From NCBI GenBank assembly GCA_009363875.1, contig CM018680.1, positions 63,399,279 through 63,463,278 on the forward strand: a DNA stretch of 64,000 nucleotides, in the 5' to 3' direction. Positions 34,421-46,851 of this stretch are shown piece after piece. The translations under genes were made by a program, and so were the position numbers. The DNA is from Mikania micrantha. Taxonomy: Eukaryota > Streptophyta > Magnoliopsida > Asterales > Asteraceae. Positions within the stretch are counted from its first letter, which is position 1. Each line of letters opens with the position of its first letter. The notes beneath the pieces are model-generated. The model worked only from the letters and a program-made list of their open reading frames with translations, did no database searches and had not been told where the DNA came from.

Positions 34421-35318
34421 TGTAGAAAATCGGTGAGATGAGGAGAGACTAACTTAACCAGGATCAAGAGCTTAGACAAAGCTTTTGATGTTTCGCTCCC
34501 TCTGGAATTTTGCTCTTTAGTTATTTTAGTGTTTAGTTTTCTTAAGTTAGAAGAAAAGAAAAAGAAAAAGAGAAAAGAGTAAGGCAACACCAAAGAAATT
34601 CAGAGAAAAGTGTTGTATATTATTCAAACTATGTTGGGGTATAAATAGCCCCGACATTTAATGTTTCAGGACAAATACAAGAAGACGACAAACAGATAAG
34701 ACTGATGACACTATTACAGACACTATAGCATCAGAATAATACAAGTGTAAAGTCAACATAGGATCCTTAAAGATCTTAGTTCAGACTTTTGTACCGATGC
34801 TAATACATTATTCTTTCGGAAGTTCTTTATAGGAAACTATCTAATGTAATTAGTTATCCTAAAGAAGGTTACATTTATTCTTTCATCAGAAGAAACATAT
34901 GTAGATACATAAGTCTTCTGAAGTGATGTTTTTCTTCCGAGGCAGATGTCTTTGGAAGTCTTCCGAAGCAAATGACTTTTATTCTTCGGAAGCAAATGTT
35001 CTCTTCCGATAGTGTCTTCTGAGGTTTGTCTTCAGATAGAGTCTTCCGAAGCATCTTCTGAAGTTTTGTCTTCGAAAGCATTTTTCTTTTATTTGTCTTC
35101 GGAAGCAGTTGTCTTTTATTTATGTCTTCTGAAGGTTCTTCTGAAGACTTGTCTTCGGAAGCTAGTGTCTTTTATTTGTCTTCGGAAGCAATTGGCTTTT
35201 ATTTATCTCTTCCGAAGGTTCTTCTGAAGACTTGTCTTTGGAAGCTAGTGTCCTGCAACATTTATTACAAAGATTATTTGAAAGGTGGTTTTGCTTCGTC
35301 GGTCCTTATTTTCCAACA
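34421..35318 (-). repeat. 3' LTR of C2
   Basis: In element sense it starts TGTTGGAAAATAAGG and ends CGATTTTCTACA. A TATA-like CTATTTATACC (minus strand, about 34640) sits downstream of an array of CTTCNGAAG words. Adjacent on the inside is a purine-rich tract, GAGGGAGATTG in element sense, the likely plus-strand primer. Confidence 0.92.
34880..35260. promoter_or_regulatory. array of CTTCNGAAG palindromes in U3 of C2
   Basis: CTTCGGAAG, CTTCCGAAG, CTTCTGAAG and one-base variants occur close to twenty times in 380 bp, many followed by CAAT, CTAGTGTC or TTTTATTT. The word is a 9-bp palindrome with a free centre. The array lies several hundred bases upstream of the TATA-like sequence. The same array is in the other LTR (44130-44500). 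Enhancer-like binding sites are the obvious idea; no factor can be named from sequence alone. Confidence 0.78.
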
Positions 35319-37368
35319 ATCTCCCTCTGGACTGATGAAGCCAAAACCACTTAATGTTAGATCCCAATCAATTTCTAGAACATCAGACTCAGTGGGAAAA
35401 GAACATGAGAATGGTTCAAATGGGGTCTCAGTAAAGCAAAGGCTTCATTGTTTATCAGAGCTAGGCTTCTTTTGTTTATTTAAGCTTTAGCCACCTTTTG
35501 AGACTAGTTTATGTAGTATCTCCCTCTTTTTGGCTGAATCAGCCGGAGGCAAGGCATGGAAGAAAGAGAGGTAGAAAGAAGTGGACGAAATGCTCCTTGA
35601 AAGGCAGTGGAGGAAGGGTAGTAGTAGTGAAGGTGGTTGAAAAGTTTAGAAAACCTTCAAATAAAGGTGCCTGCATGGGGTTGGATTTGGATTACAGGAC
35701 TAAAGATATCCGTTAATTCCATAGTGTGAAGAACTGATCCGTCCATCATTTTGTAGATGTCATCCGAATCCCTGACTAGAGAGTCAGTTTTATTATGACC
35801 TGAGTCCAGCTCAGAAATGTCATAACCCCTTGTTCTTGGTTCCGGGGATTTCCAAGCCTAAGTTTAAAGAAAAACTTCATTGGCTGTTGCCATACCAGGA
35901 GTTTTACTGCCTAATCCATTCAAATGAAAAGCCATTGGATTTTCATATGAAATGGATGCTCCTGATATATGATCGGGAGGTCAATATGGACTTGACGACC
36001 GAATCTCATCCTCTTTTATAGGGTAGAGAAATTATTGAACAATAGAGGTAAAAAGGGGGGCTGTTGGAAAGAACAGAGTCGTCCTTGGGAGAGAGGACAA
36101 CCATCTGAGTGTCAAATGACATGTCAGTGGTTAGTGAGGTTTCCCTTAGGAATACAACATCATCCTGTGAAGAGGATTAATGAGGAGCATGATGGGAAGA
36201 GATTCTTGATATATCTGTGAGGATGAAACATATGTATCCATGTGTTCAGTGGGAACACAATCATGTTCAGGGATCTCATCTTCCTGAACAGATTCTTTTG
36301 GGTTTATTAGGCTTGGAGGGTTTTGGAAAAGTATTTTATGGTCGGTACCTTTTATAGGTGTGAAAGAAAAGTGGATGTGGGTTCACTGAAGATGGGTGTT
36401 TCTTCTGTGTCATCCATCAATGTTTAGCATTTTGAACATCAGTTAGTCAAGTCCGTCATAATATTATGAAGATCAAAGAGACAAACTGAAAGTATAGCCG
36501 GAACTATGAACATTTTTGATGATATACCAGGTTATCAATAAGATATTATTTGAAAAATTTGCCTGTAAAGATCAAAAAGGACTGACTTCTACATAATCAA
36601 GTTTTTCAGGTTAACCTAAAAAGTTCATAATTATGTATGAAATTATAGAGCTGAGTTAGAATAAGAGAGAGAGGTTGAGACTTACACATTTGTCAAGAAG
36701 ACATGTTCATGCACATCCGAAAAGTACAGACGAAGTTTTGTGAGGAATGAAGACTGGTCCGAAGCCGTTACGCCATTATCATAAGCATGAAGCTTGCGAT
36801 AAGGTAAGCATAAGTGCTTCGTGCCAGGCGACATGCCTGACAATTTATCATCCGTAACCATGGAAGAAGGGTTTTTTTTTTTGAAAAACCAGAGGAGGAA
36901 TAGGGTTTAAGTAGAATTATGGAGAAGAAGAGGATAAATAAAGAAAGTAATCCGAGAAGATTATTGGTTAATAAAAATGGCGGTAATAATCTTCTTGAGC
37001 CGTGAGAGTCAGTATTGAGACTCGGGTCTATCAGAAAGATTGACAACTGTCACATCAAATGCAAAGCTCAAGATTTATATTGCAGAGTCGGAAGAATCTT
37101 ATTTTAGACACAAGTTAAATAAACTCATGAAAGTTTTCGGAAGAAGAAAATAGAAGAAGAAGATATCTTCGGAAGAAAAGACATCGGAAGGAGAGGAATG
37201 TAACAATGTAAAGTTTAAACATCAGATAGATATGAAGCAGTGATTATATGGCCACTGATTCTATCTGTGTATAGAGATAATTACTGAAAGAAATCAAGAT
37301 TTATTTAACAGTTGTTTATCCAATATCCATTGTTTGGATAATTTATAAAAACTATCCTTTGATGTTTA
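35319..37368 (-). other. 2-kb non-coding region between RNase H and 3' LTR of C2
   Basis: Copia elements usually end soon after RNase H. Here about 2050 bp follow. I see no long open frame. A stretch around 35700-35850 reads as a decayed minus-strand coding segment (DISELDSGHNK) without a recognisable domain. Around 37130-37190 and 36890 are purine-rich runs and more TTCGGAAG words. It could be a decayed third ORF, as in copia lineages with an envelope-like or other extra gene, or captured sequence. Confidence 0.5.
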
Positions 37369-40300
37369 TTAATTCATATTTATCATGCCCAGTTTTGCTA
37401 CAAACTTAGAGAAAGTTGAGGAGTCTAAGGGCTTGGTAAATATGTCAGCTATTTGGTCACTTGTAGAGACACGTTCTGGAACTATTAGTCCTTTTTCAAA
37501 ACAGTCTCTAATGAAGTGATGCCTTATTTCAATGTGTTAGGTTTTAGAATGATAGACAGGATTCTTTATTATGTTTTTGGCAGCTTCGTTGTCTATCAGA
37601 AGAGGTGTTTTTAGTTCAGTTATTCCAAAATCTAGCAGTTGGTATTGTAACCAAAGAATTTGGGCAGTGCAATGGGCTGCTGCAATGTATTCAGCTTCAG
37701 CAGTTGAATTTGATACTGATGTTTGCTTCTTGCTTTGCCATGACACTAAGCAACCTGCAAAGAACTGACAACCTCCTAAAGTATACTTTCTGGTAAGCGA
37801 GCAACCAACATAATCACTATCTGAAAAACCAACAAGCTTACAAATTTGATTAGCAGGATACCAAATACCTAGCACAAGGATACCTTTGAGATATCTAAGT
37901 ATCCTCTTCACAAATGAAAGATGAGATTGTTTGGGAGCAGATTGGTATCTTGCACAGACACATGTTGCATACATGATGTCTGGCCTTGATGTAGTAAGAT
38001 ACATCAGAGAACCAATCATGCACCAGTAGAGAGTTTGATCTACAGGTTCACCATTGTCATCTGGACATATGCCAGGACTTGTTGCCATGGGAGTAGAAAT
38101 TATTTTACAGTTATTCATATCAAATTTATTGAGAAGATCTTTTACATATTTAGATTGATGAATAAAAGTCCCGTGTGGGGTTTGCTTGACTTGAAGTCCT
38201 AAAAATGTTTTTAGTTCACTTAAAGCACTCATTTCAAACTTAGAAGACATTAATTTAGAGAATTGTTCACACATGGACGGTTTTGTTGATCCAAAAATGA
38301 TGTCATCAACATAAATTTAGACTAACAAGAGTTCCTTATCTACCCTTTTTATGAACAAGGTCTTATCAATGGTCCCCCGAGAAAAAATATTAGAAAGAAG
38401 GGATTGAGATAGAGTGTCATACCATGCTCTTGGAGCTTGTTTTAGACCATAAAGTGCTTTGTCTAGTTTGTACACCCAATCAGGATGATGAACATCATCA
38501 AATCCTGGTGGTTGACAAACATAGACTTCCTCTTTTATTGTTCAATACAGGAAAGCACTCTTTATGTCCATTTGGTATACCTTTATGTTATGTGAGATGG
38601 CAAATGCTAGGAAGAGTCTAATGGCTTCCAATCTTGCCACAGGAGCAAAGGTCTCATCATAGTCAATACCTTCCTCTTGACGATAACCTTGCACCACTAA
38701 TCTGGCTTTATTTTTTATTATAATGCCTCTGTCATCTGTTTTATTTCTGAAAACCCATCTAGTTCCGATGGGATATTTTCCATCGGGCAGAGGACAAAGA
38801 GTCCAAACATTTTGTCTTTTGAACTGCAATAACTCATCTTGCATTGCTTCTACCCACTTATTGTCTTTAAGAGCCTCTTGATATTTGGATGGTTCAGTTT
38901 GGGATAGAAAGGTTGCATGAAGACAGAAATTTGAAATCTGGCTTCTTGTTTGAACTCCTTTACTTAGATCACCTAAGATTTGTTCTAGAGGATGATTTTT
39001 GTTGAAAGGAATGATGTCCAAACACTTATTTGAGGAGGCAGCATAGGATGAAGATGAGTTTTCAATGGGGCTTAGAGAGTTTAGAATGTGATCAGGAACA
39101 TCTATGGATGCATTATCCAAGACAGGAGATAGAGGAGTAGATGGTGTATCGTCTTGGTTTTGAGAATTTGCTTCTTGAGAATTTATTTGATGAGATGGAA
39201 AAGAAGTGAAGAACTTTGAAACAGAATCTTCCTCAATAGAAGATAGATCTTCAGAAGTTTGAGATGACTCTAATGAAGGAGAAGAAGACTGAATGGAAGG
39301 GATGAATGAGAAGCTTTCAAGATCAAAAAGATCATCAGGTGCAGAAGGGAAGGATGAGGTTGATGCTAATTCATTGAATTTTACATAAATAGATTCCTCA
39401 ATTATTTTTGTTCTGAGATTGAAAGCTCGATATGTTTTAGAAGTCTGAGAGTATCCAACAAAGTATCCAGAATCAACTTTAGCAGCAAATTTGGACAAAG
39501 AGTCTTTTGTATTTAAGATAAAACACGGACATCCAAAGACTTTGAAGAAGGAAATGAGAGGCTTTATTTTATACAAGATTTCATAGACAGTCTTGTTATG
39601 TCTTTTTACAATGTGAACTCTGCTCAATACATAACAAACAGTGTTTACTGCCTCAGCCCAGAATGATAAAGGTAATCCTGAGTCTGCAAGCATGGTTCTT
39701 GCAGCTTCAATTAGTGTCCTGTTCTTTCTTTCTACAACTCCATTTTGAGCAGGAGTTCTAGGAGCACTATATTGTCTAAGGATTCCTTTAGAAATACAGA
39801 ATTTATCAAGAACTTGATTTTTGAATTATGTGCCATTGTCACTCCTTATCATTTTAACAGGAAGACTGAATTGTCTTTCTAGATGAGTGACAAGAGCAAT
39901 TATTTTATCAGAAGTCTCATCTTTGCTGAAAAGGAAGAAGGTCCAGCAAAATCTTGAGTAGTCATCCACAACAACTAGACAATATCTTTTTTTTTGCCAA
40001 ACTAGCTACCTTCACTGGACCAAACAGATCCATATGAAGGAGATTAAGACAGTTAGTTGTTTTGGATTCCTCAATAGACTTATGTGAAGTTTTATGTTGC
40101 TTTCCCTTTAAGCAAGATTCACATTGACCTTCAAAATGAAATTATTTAGAAGGCAATCCTCATACTAGAGAAAGGGTTGAAAGCTTGTGAAGAGTTTGGT
40201 GATTAAGGTGACTGAGTCTCCTATGCCAGAGAGTGGTTTCAGAAGATGATACTTTGGCTATCAAACATGTAGGACAAGATGTTTGAGAGTCAGTAGTCAT

Positions 40301-40687
40301 ATCTGCAACATAGACATTTCCACGTCTTCTAGCCGTTAGCAAAGTGTGTTGATCAATCAAGACCTTTATTTTAGAGTTTATTTCAGGAGAAAGAATTTTG
40401 CAACTGTCTTTAGTGAAAAATGAACTAAAATTTTTGTCAGCCAGTTGAGAAACACTTAAGAGATTAAACTTGAGGTTTTCAACTAAGCTAACATCTTTAA
40501 ACTTCAAATTTTCTCTTGAGACAGAATCGGATCCCACTATCCAACCTTTTGCATTGTTTCCGAAAGAAACAGATCCTCCATTATTTGGAATGAAGTCATT
40601 TAGAATGGATCTGCATCCAGTCATGTGCCTAGATCCTCCACTATCCACATACCAGAGATGATTTTGGTTTGAAGAGGATTTCTGCAC
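37369..40687 (-). pseudogene. pol of C2 (PR-INT-RT-RNH), interrupted
   Basis: Protease DSG (WYVDSGGSRHMTG) near 40650; GAG-pre-integrase (LWHRRLSHLNH) near 40220. The integrase core between 40160 and 39700 is broken by stops and frame changes but keeps the Glu region ([12 protein letters not shown]). A 384-codon frame (39693-38542) covers the integrase end and the first reverse transcriptase part ([21 protein letters not shown]). After a stop, RT is degraded until the YVDD region near 38300. RNase H (38274-37537) shows SDSDYVG and TAEAEYIAAA, and continues past a TAG to HHFIRD. It cannot encode a complete polyprotein. Confidence 0.9.
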
Positions 40688-40979
40688 ATGAGAATTATGT
40701 ACAAAAGATTAGATATGGGGTATTTTATTTTATTTGTTTGTTTGGTTTATTTTGTTGTATATCTTTCATCAATTTCTACATCATTAACAGCAGTTGTTGC
40801 TGATTTTGTTGGAGAAGATTGATTTGAGAATCCACGAGAGAAGAGTTAGCACCATTATTAGAGTAAGAAACTGGGTTCACCATAGAGTAAGTAGGTGGTG
40901 TTCCCAAAATGGAAGGTCTGGAGTTAGTACTCAAGGGAGAGGGTAAGATAGAAGAAGAATGAGGATGTGGCCCAACAGA

Positions 40980-43457
40980 TTAGTTACTTGTTGTTCTTAC
41001 TTTCTTCATCTTATTAGGGAGGTTCCCTTTAGATGAAGAGGTATGATTAGCTTTCAACTTATTAGCTTTCAATCTAGCTTTCTCCAAAGGTGTTTTTGTT
41101 CTGCAGTTTTCAGTAGCATGATTATACTTAAAACATTTTAAGCAGGCTGGAGAAAGAGATGAATAATTTGGGATGAAAGGTCTGTTTACTTTCATTGTGG
41201 GGTAAGTAGGATGAGGATGAGAAGGAGGAAACGGGATATTAATGATAGGTTCTTTTCCTTTATCAAGATTTGACTTGATGTAAGAAGTAATATCTGATTT
41301 TGTTGTTTCTTCTGAACTATGAGTAGAGCTCATATCAGGAGCAATCTCATTTTGTTCTAAAGAGTTATTGTGTTGAACTGAGTTCAACTGAGGTTTTTCT
41401 ATTCTTGTCAGATTTGTATTAGTGGGGTATACAAACTTAGAAAAATAGTTTGGGTGATACACCAAAGGAGGTGTTTCTATTATTGGAGGGATTTCATCAG
41501 GAAGAAAAGTTGGTAAGATAGATTCAGGAGTAGTTTCTTCCTTATTATTCTCAATGGGTGTATAATCCTCTGGTTGAGCAGTGTGATTATACCCAATTCC
41601 AAATCTTGCTTTGCTGTGAACTTGCTTTTGTAGAAGCATTTTGAATCCTTTGCAAGACTCAACCCACTTTTCACAGCTTACTTGAGTTTGAGATAATTCA
41701 TCTTTACAAGCATAGTATTTTTCTCTTTATAGATCAAACAATGCTTGTAAATTGATTTTCTCAGTTTTTAAAACACAGATTTCATTATCTTTTATTTTTA
41801 TTAATTTTTCTACTTCAGAATTTTTATTGTCAAGGAGTTGTTCCAACTCCTGATTTTGCTTTTGAAGCAACATATTGGCTTTCTTTATTTTTGCAAAGGC
41901 CTCTATGCAAGTATTGGAACATAGTTTTTCTAAGGTAGAAGAAGATACCTGAGCGTCAGACATATCTGCTTCAGGTTGATCAGAGGAACAAGAATCTTCA
42001 CCAACAGCCATAAGAGCAAAATCTGTTGGTTCAGAAATGATGAGGGCATGGCCAACATCTTCCGGCAAGCTGCTCCAGTCTATGTACTCTTGAGAGAAAA
42101 GAGCCTGTTGACCAGATGATGAAGATTGGACAGCATGTCCGGGAGCATTTATTTGTGAAGAAGGAGCTGTAACAACTTGAAGTGAGGCAGGAGTAAGGTG
42201 GTACATGTTTCCATTTGCAGCTTGTACATATTGCACATTGTTAGAAGAAGAGTTTTGTGCAATATGTGCTGATTCTTGAGAGTTATTGGACCTTTTGAAA
42301 GAAGAAGAGGTAGATGAATATGGTGTTGAAGAGGTATGTGAGGACAAGTTTGGATAGGTCACATAAGAAGAAAGATTAGAATTTGGAGCATTAGAGCATT
42401 CCCTTGCAAAATGTCCAGTGCCATGACACCTATAGCATTGAACATTTGTTTTATTTAGACTAACCTTGGTTTTTCCATGGATACCAGGAAATTTTCTTCC
42501 TGTCCTCTTGTAGAACTTGTTAGTTCTTATACTCAAGAGAGCCAGTTGATGGAGAATGTCCATCTCTTCCAAGTCATCACTCGGAACCTGGTGAAAATCA
42601 TCCATGATAAAACAAAGATGGTCAAATGGGAGAGAGTGGTCATCACGAGAAGAGAATGAAGAGGTGATGCCAGTAGTTATGTCAATATGTTCATCATAAA
42701 CCTGATCATTTATCACAGAGTTATGACTAAGGAGAGCAGTGTTCCCTTGAACATACTCTTCAGTTGATTTTCCAGATTTTATTAGTTTTCTTTTCTGGTC
42801 AATCTCTCGCTCAAAAGTGAGTAACTTACCATGAAGTTGGGTAAGTGAGAGTTTACCAAAATCTGGTGAAGATCTCATGAATATAGAGTAAGTTTCCCAT
42901 TTTTCAGGGAGAGATCTTAAAAATCGATTTAGAACTGAGACAGGAGTATACACTTGACCAGCTAATTTTAGTTCACTTAAGAGAGAAGTGAACCTTTCAA
43001 ATTGCTGAGTCAGTGATTCATTATTTAGTTGGCAGAATGTCTCATATTGTTGAGCCAATATTTCCCTAGTGTTGGCTACAACATCATCAGTACCACCGAA
43101 CTGCTCTTTTAGAGCATCCCACAAGTCCTTAGCAGACTCATGGTGAAGAAGACCCGAATAAATTTCATTCGGAAGGGCCATAGCCAGCTGAGCATGTGCC
43201 TTAGCATCAAGCTCCAATTTCTGAAAGTCTTCTTCAGTGTAGTTTCGGGGATCCTTAGGGACATTATCTCCAGTCTCTGTGTCCAAGACCATTGGTTTAT
43301 GAGGTCCGAACATGACAGACTTCCAACATCCTGTACGATTATTTGACAGGAAATGTAACATCCGTCTATGCCAAATATTATATTGATGCCTAACCAGAAT
43401 TGGTGGCTTTGTGGCGAGACCAGTGTTATGGGGGTCTAAGGTGAATTTTTCTGCCAT
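40980..43457 (-). pseudogene. gag of C2 with two zinc knuckles and a coiled coil
   Basis: I prefer the start MAEKFTLD at 43457 because it begins right before the conserved UBN2-type gag domain; an upstream in-frame ATG at 43502 exists. The gag domain is followed by a CCHC knuckle (CYRCHGTGHFAREC) near 42440, a Ser/Asn-rich linker, and a likely coiled coil (LLQKQNQELEQLLDNKNSEV) near 41850. A TAA at 41727 interrupts, then the same frame continues to about 40980. It includes a second C-X2-C-X4-H-X4-C knuckle (CLKCFKYNHATENC). With the stop read through, gag would exceed 800 residues, long for copia. Confidence 0.85.
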
Positions 43458-43653
43458 TTGTTTAAACCGTTTTGAGTAAATCAATAGAAGGTGAGTACTC
43501 AAGATAGTTTGGTTGAATGATTTTTGAACACTTTAGAGTTTCAAAAATCAATCTTTAGCAGATTTTGAAAAGATGATAATAGAAAACTAAACACAGATAT
43601 CAAAACGAGCTTTGAATTTTAGCCTTGATGGTTAAACCAAGACTAATGAACAA

Positions 43654-43666
43654 GGCTCTAATACCA
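43654..43666 (-). other. primer-binding site of C2
   Basis: TGGTATTAGAGCC on the minus strand, two bases inside the LTR. It differs by one C-to-T from the initiator Met tRNA complement used by the other elements here. Confidence 0.9.
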
Positions 43667-43668
43667 AT

Positions 43669-44559
43669 TGTAGAAAATCGGTGAGCTGAGGAGAGACTAA
43701 CTTAACCAGGATCAAGAGCTTAGACAAAGCTTTTGATGTTTTGCTCCCTCTGGAATTTTGCTCTTTAGTTATTTTAGTGTTTAGTTTTCTTAAATTAGAA
43801 GAAAAGAAAAAGAGAAAAGAGTAAGGCAACACCAAAGAAATTCAGAGAAAAGTGTTGTATATTATTCAAACTATGTTGGGGTATAAATAGCCCCGACATT
43901 TAATGTTTCAGGACAAATACAAGAAGACGACAAACAGATAAGACTGATGACACTATTACAGACACTGTAGCATCAGAATAATACAAGTGTAAAGTCAACA
44001 TAGGATCCTTAAAGATCTTAGTTCAGACTTTTGTACCGATGCTAATACATTATTCTTTCGGAAGTTCTTTATAGGAAACTATCTAATGTAATTAGTTATC
44101 CTAAAGAAGGTTACATTTATTCTTTCATCAGAAGAAACATATGTAGATACATAAGTCTTCTGAAGTGATGTTTTTCTTCCGAGGCAGATGTCTTTGGAAG
44201 TCTTCCGAAGCAAATGACTTTTATTCTTTGGAAGCAAATGTTCTCTTCAGATAGTGTCTTCTGAGGTTTGTCTTCAGATAGAGTCTTCCGAAGCATCTTC
44301 TGAAGTTTTGTCTTCGGAAGCATTTTTCTTTATTTGTCTTCGGAAGCAGTTGTCTTTTATTTATGTCTTCCAAAGGTTCTTCTGAAGACTTGTCTTCGGA
44401 AGCTAGTGTCTTTTATTTGTCTTCGGAAGCAATTGGCTTTTATTTATCTCTTCCGAAGGTTCTTCTGAAGACTTGTCTTCGGAAGCTAGTGTCCTGCAAC
44501 ATTTATTACAAAGATTATTTGAAAGGTGGTTTTGCTTCGTCAGTCCTTATTTTCCAATA
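43669..44559 (-). repeat. 5' LTR of C2
   Basis: Nearly identical to the 3' LTR at 34421, including the CTTCNGAAG array. Its outer end reads TATTGG where the other copy has TGTTGG, so the terminal TG has mutated. Recognising this makes the 5-bp target duplication fit. Confidence 0.9.
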
Positions 44560-45887
44560 GAAAAAATAGTACATCTTGCTTGACAATCTCTCCAACATCT
44601 GATTAATAAAAGGAAAAGGGAAGTGGTCTTTCCTGGTGGCATCGTTCAGTTTGTGGTAATTGATGCAAATTCTCCATCCGGTCACAGTACGAGTAGGAAT
44701 CAACTTGTTTCTCTCATTGGTAATCACTGTCATCCCACCCTTCTTCAGGACAACCTGCACTGGACTCACCTAAGAGGAATCAGAAATAGGATAAATCAAA
44801 CCTGCATCAAGTAACTTGATAACCGCCTTCTTCACAACGTCTTGCATATTGGTATTGAGACATCTCTGATGCTGAACTACATGCTTGAAATCCTCCTCCA
44901 TCAAAATCTTATGGGTACAAAAATATGGATTGATCCCCTTAATGTCAATGATCTTCCATGTGATCGCCTTCTTATGCATATTCAGAACCTTAAGCAATTT
45001 GGCCTTCTCTCCAATTGACAATGCAGACGTGATGATAACGGGCAATCGAGACTCACCATCTAGGTGCATACTACAAATGACCGGGAAGTTCCTTAAGTTA
45101 AACAGATGGTGGGTCTTCAAAATAAGGTAGTGCCTTAGGTTCAGCCTGGCGATCCATGACTTCAAACACTTCATTCTTAGGGGAAGGATCGTGGCTCAAC
45201 AATGCCACCATCTCCTCATCAAATCGACCTTTAGAGACTGGGTCTACTTCATCCCCTCCTAACAATTGGGTGTCAAACACCTCCACAACACACCCATCCC
45301 TTGATGGATCACTCATACATGAATCAACAACATCAATCAAGTAGATTGAATCATCCTGACTCTGTGGATGCCTCATTGACCTTCCGATATCAAAGGTCAC
45401 CTCATCATCATAAACTCTAAGTGTCAATTTGCCCGAGCAAACATCAATGAGGGCTCAAGCAGTGGCTAGGAACGGACGCCAAGAATGAGATGTACGATCT
45501 TATCTTCATCCATATAATGGATCACAAAGTCCACAAGAAACACAAATCGATCAATCTTAACCAACAAATTCTCAACTATACCTCTTGCATATTTGACTGA
45601 CCGATCGGCAAGCTGGATGCTCATTCGGGTTGGCTTAAGTTCCTCAACACCAAGTATCTCAAACACAACATAGGGCATTAGGTTGAGGCTAGCCCCCCTA
45701 GTCAGTCAATGCATTACTGACTGATAAACTCCCAATCAAGCATGGGATAGTGAAACTCCCAAAATCATTCATCTTCTGAGGAAGTTTGATTTTAAGGATC
45801 GCAGAACACTCCTCACTCATTGTAACATGAGATAAATCCTCCAACTTCTTCTTATTAGTGATGATGTCCTTCAAAAACTTGGCATAC
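44560..45887 (-). pseudogene. T: gag C-terminus, protease and reverse transcriptase 5' part
   Basis: Continues T's gag from the W insertion (the counterpart of QMPKYVKFLKD, then VTMSEECSAIL). It runs through the region before protease (FGSFTIPCLIGSL), where a stop lies at the expected active-site start, and through VVFEILGVEELKP with more stops. Reverse transcriptase begins near 45000 (VVQHQRCLN, VVKKAVIKLLDAGLIYPISDS) and runs to the C2 insertion (WRICINYHKLNDATRKDHFP). Asn stands where related enzymes usually have Asp in WRxCIDYRKLN. Several frames are needed to read it. Confidence 0.83.
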
Positions 45888-46436
45888 TGTCACACCCCGG
45901 GCCGGCGGGAACGGATCGGGTTTTCCCGTCGGGCGGAAGGTTCCCGGGGCGCGATATCTTTGAGGTGATAATCAAATGATCAGATTGTTTACATAGCACA
46001 TGAGATATAAATGAGAAATGCTAATCATGACATGAAATAGAATTACAAAGTTAAATTACATTGTACTTCATAATTTAACTAAGTAAATCTAATCAAAAGA
46101 ATCAATGAGTTTATATCTTGATCTGTACAAGATATACAAAAGTGATTCAAAGTCTTGTCATATCAAAATGTATGCAATCAAAAGAAAGCTAAGTCATCTA
46201 TGAGTCCACTAGCTTATCACTTGCATATAAATTTCTACACCTATTCGTCACCTGAGAAAGCATGTATTTAAACAAAGTCAACACTAGGTTGGTGAGTTCA
46301 TAAATAAGTAAATTGAAAACCATTGAACTGATCATGCACACATTCACAATGTTATATATGTTGCTTGTATACTTGTTTCACCTGTTCCACCCAATGGCCT
46401 CTCCTTAGTTATATGTACAAGTAGCATATCACCTAA

Positions 46437-46504
46437 CTGAGTATGCTTATATATAGGGAATCATGAAAGGGTCAAGCCCAGACGCTATCCCACCACATAC
46501 TCAA
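46437..46504 (-). repeat. stem module in the LTR of W
   Basis: Counterpart of the GCCCTATATATA module (here TTCCCTATATATAAG in element sense). Its arms CTGAGTATG (46437-46445) and CATACTCAA (46496-46504) pair over 8 consecutive positions plus a G-T pair in element sense. X has TTAGTATG and CATACCGA at the same place. Confidence 0.68.
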
Positions 46505-46851
46505 CCAAGTTCCACACCACTTGCGATACAACTAAAGATATCCATTTCCCAACTATCCGAATTGTCCGTTGTGTAATCATATGTAGAATAATAATATAGT
46601 AAGAGGGGTTTAGTTATCAAACCTAAGTATTTATATACCCTCGTTGAATTAAGGAATTTAGATTATTTAAATCTGATCCTTATATTATTCTATTACTTGT
46701 GAGGTTAACTTTTATGTTACACTTTTAATTTAATTAAAAGTATTAGTTAACTGTTCATCATATGTCTCCAAATGTAGCGTATAGAATCCGAATGGAATCC
46801 ATTTTAATCCTCACGTAATCAGATTAAAATGCATTCCATTCTCTCCTATTC

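Larger units (their letters stand above)
34421..44559 (-). mobile_element. Ty1/copia LTR retrotransposon C2, complete
   Basis: Two LTRs of 898 and 891 bp, a primer-binding site, gag, protease, integrase, reverse transcriptase and RNase H in copia order, all on the minus strand. Target duplication: GAAAC at 34416-34420, GAAAA at 44560-44564. It splits the reverse transcriptase of T (after MYYFF, before FLDGFSGY). The LTRs differ by only about a dozen substitutions and a few small indels by eye, so this is one of the younger layers, although its coding region is already broken. Confidence 0.93.

Noticed and set aside
34880..35260. Heat-shock elements in the C2 LTR
   Set aside because: The heat-shock consensus needs TTC and GAA two bases apart; here the spacing is one base.
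36768..37046. Hydrophobic 92-codon minus-strand open frame as an envelope gene
   Set aside because: Short, low-complexity, no start context, no signal peptide plus transmembrane order that would support an envelope-like protein.
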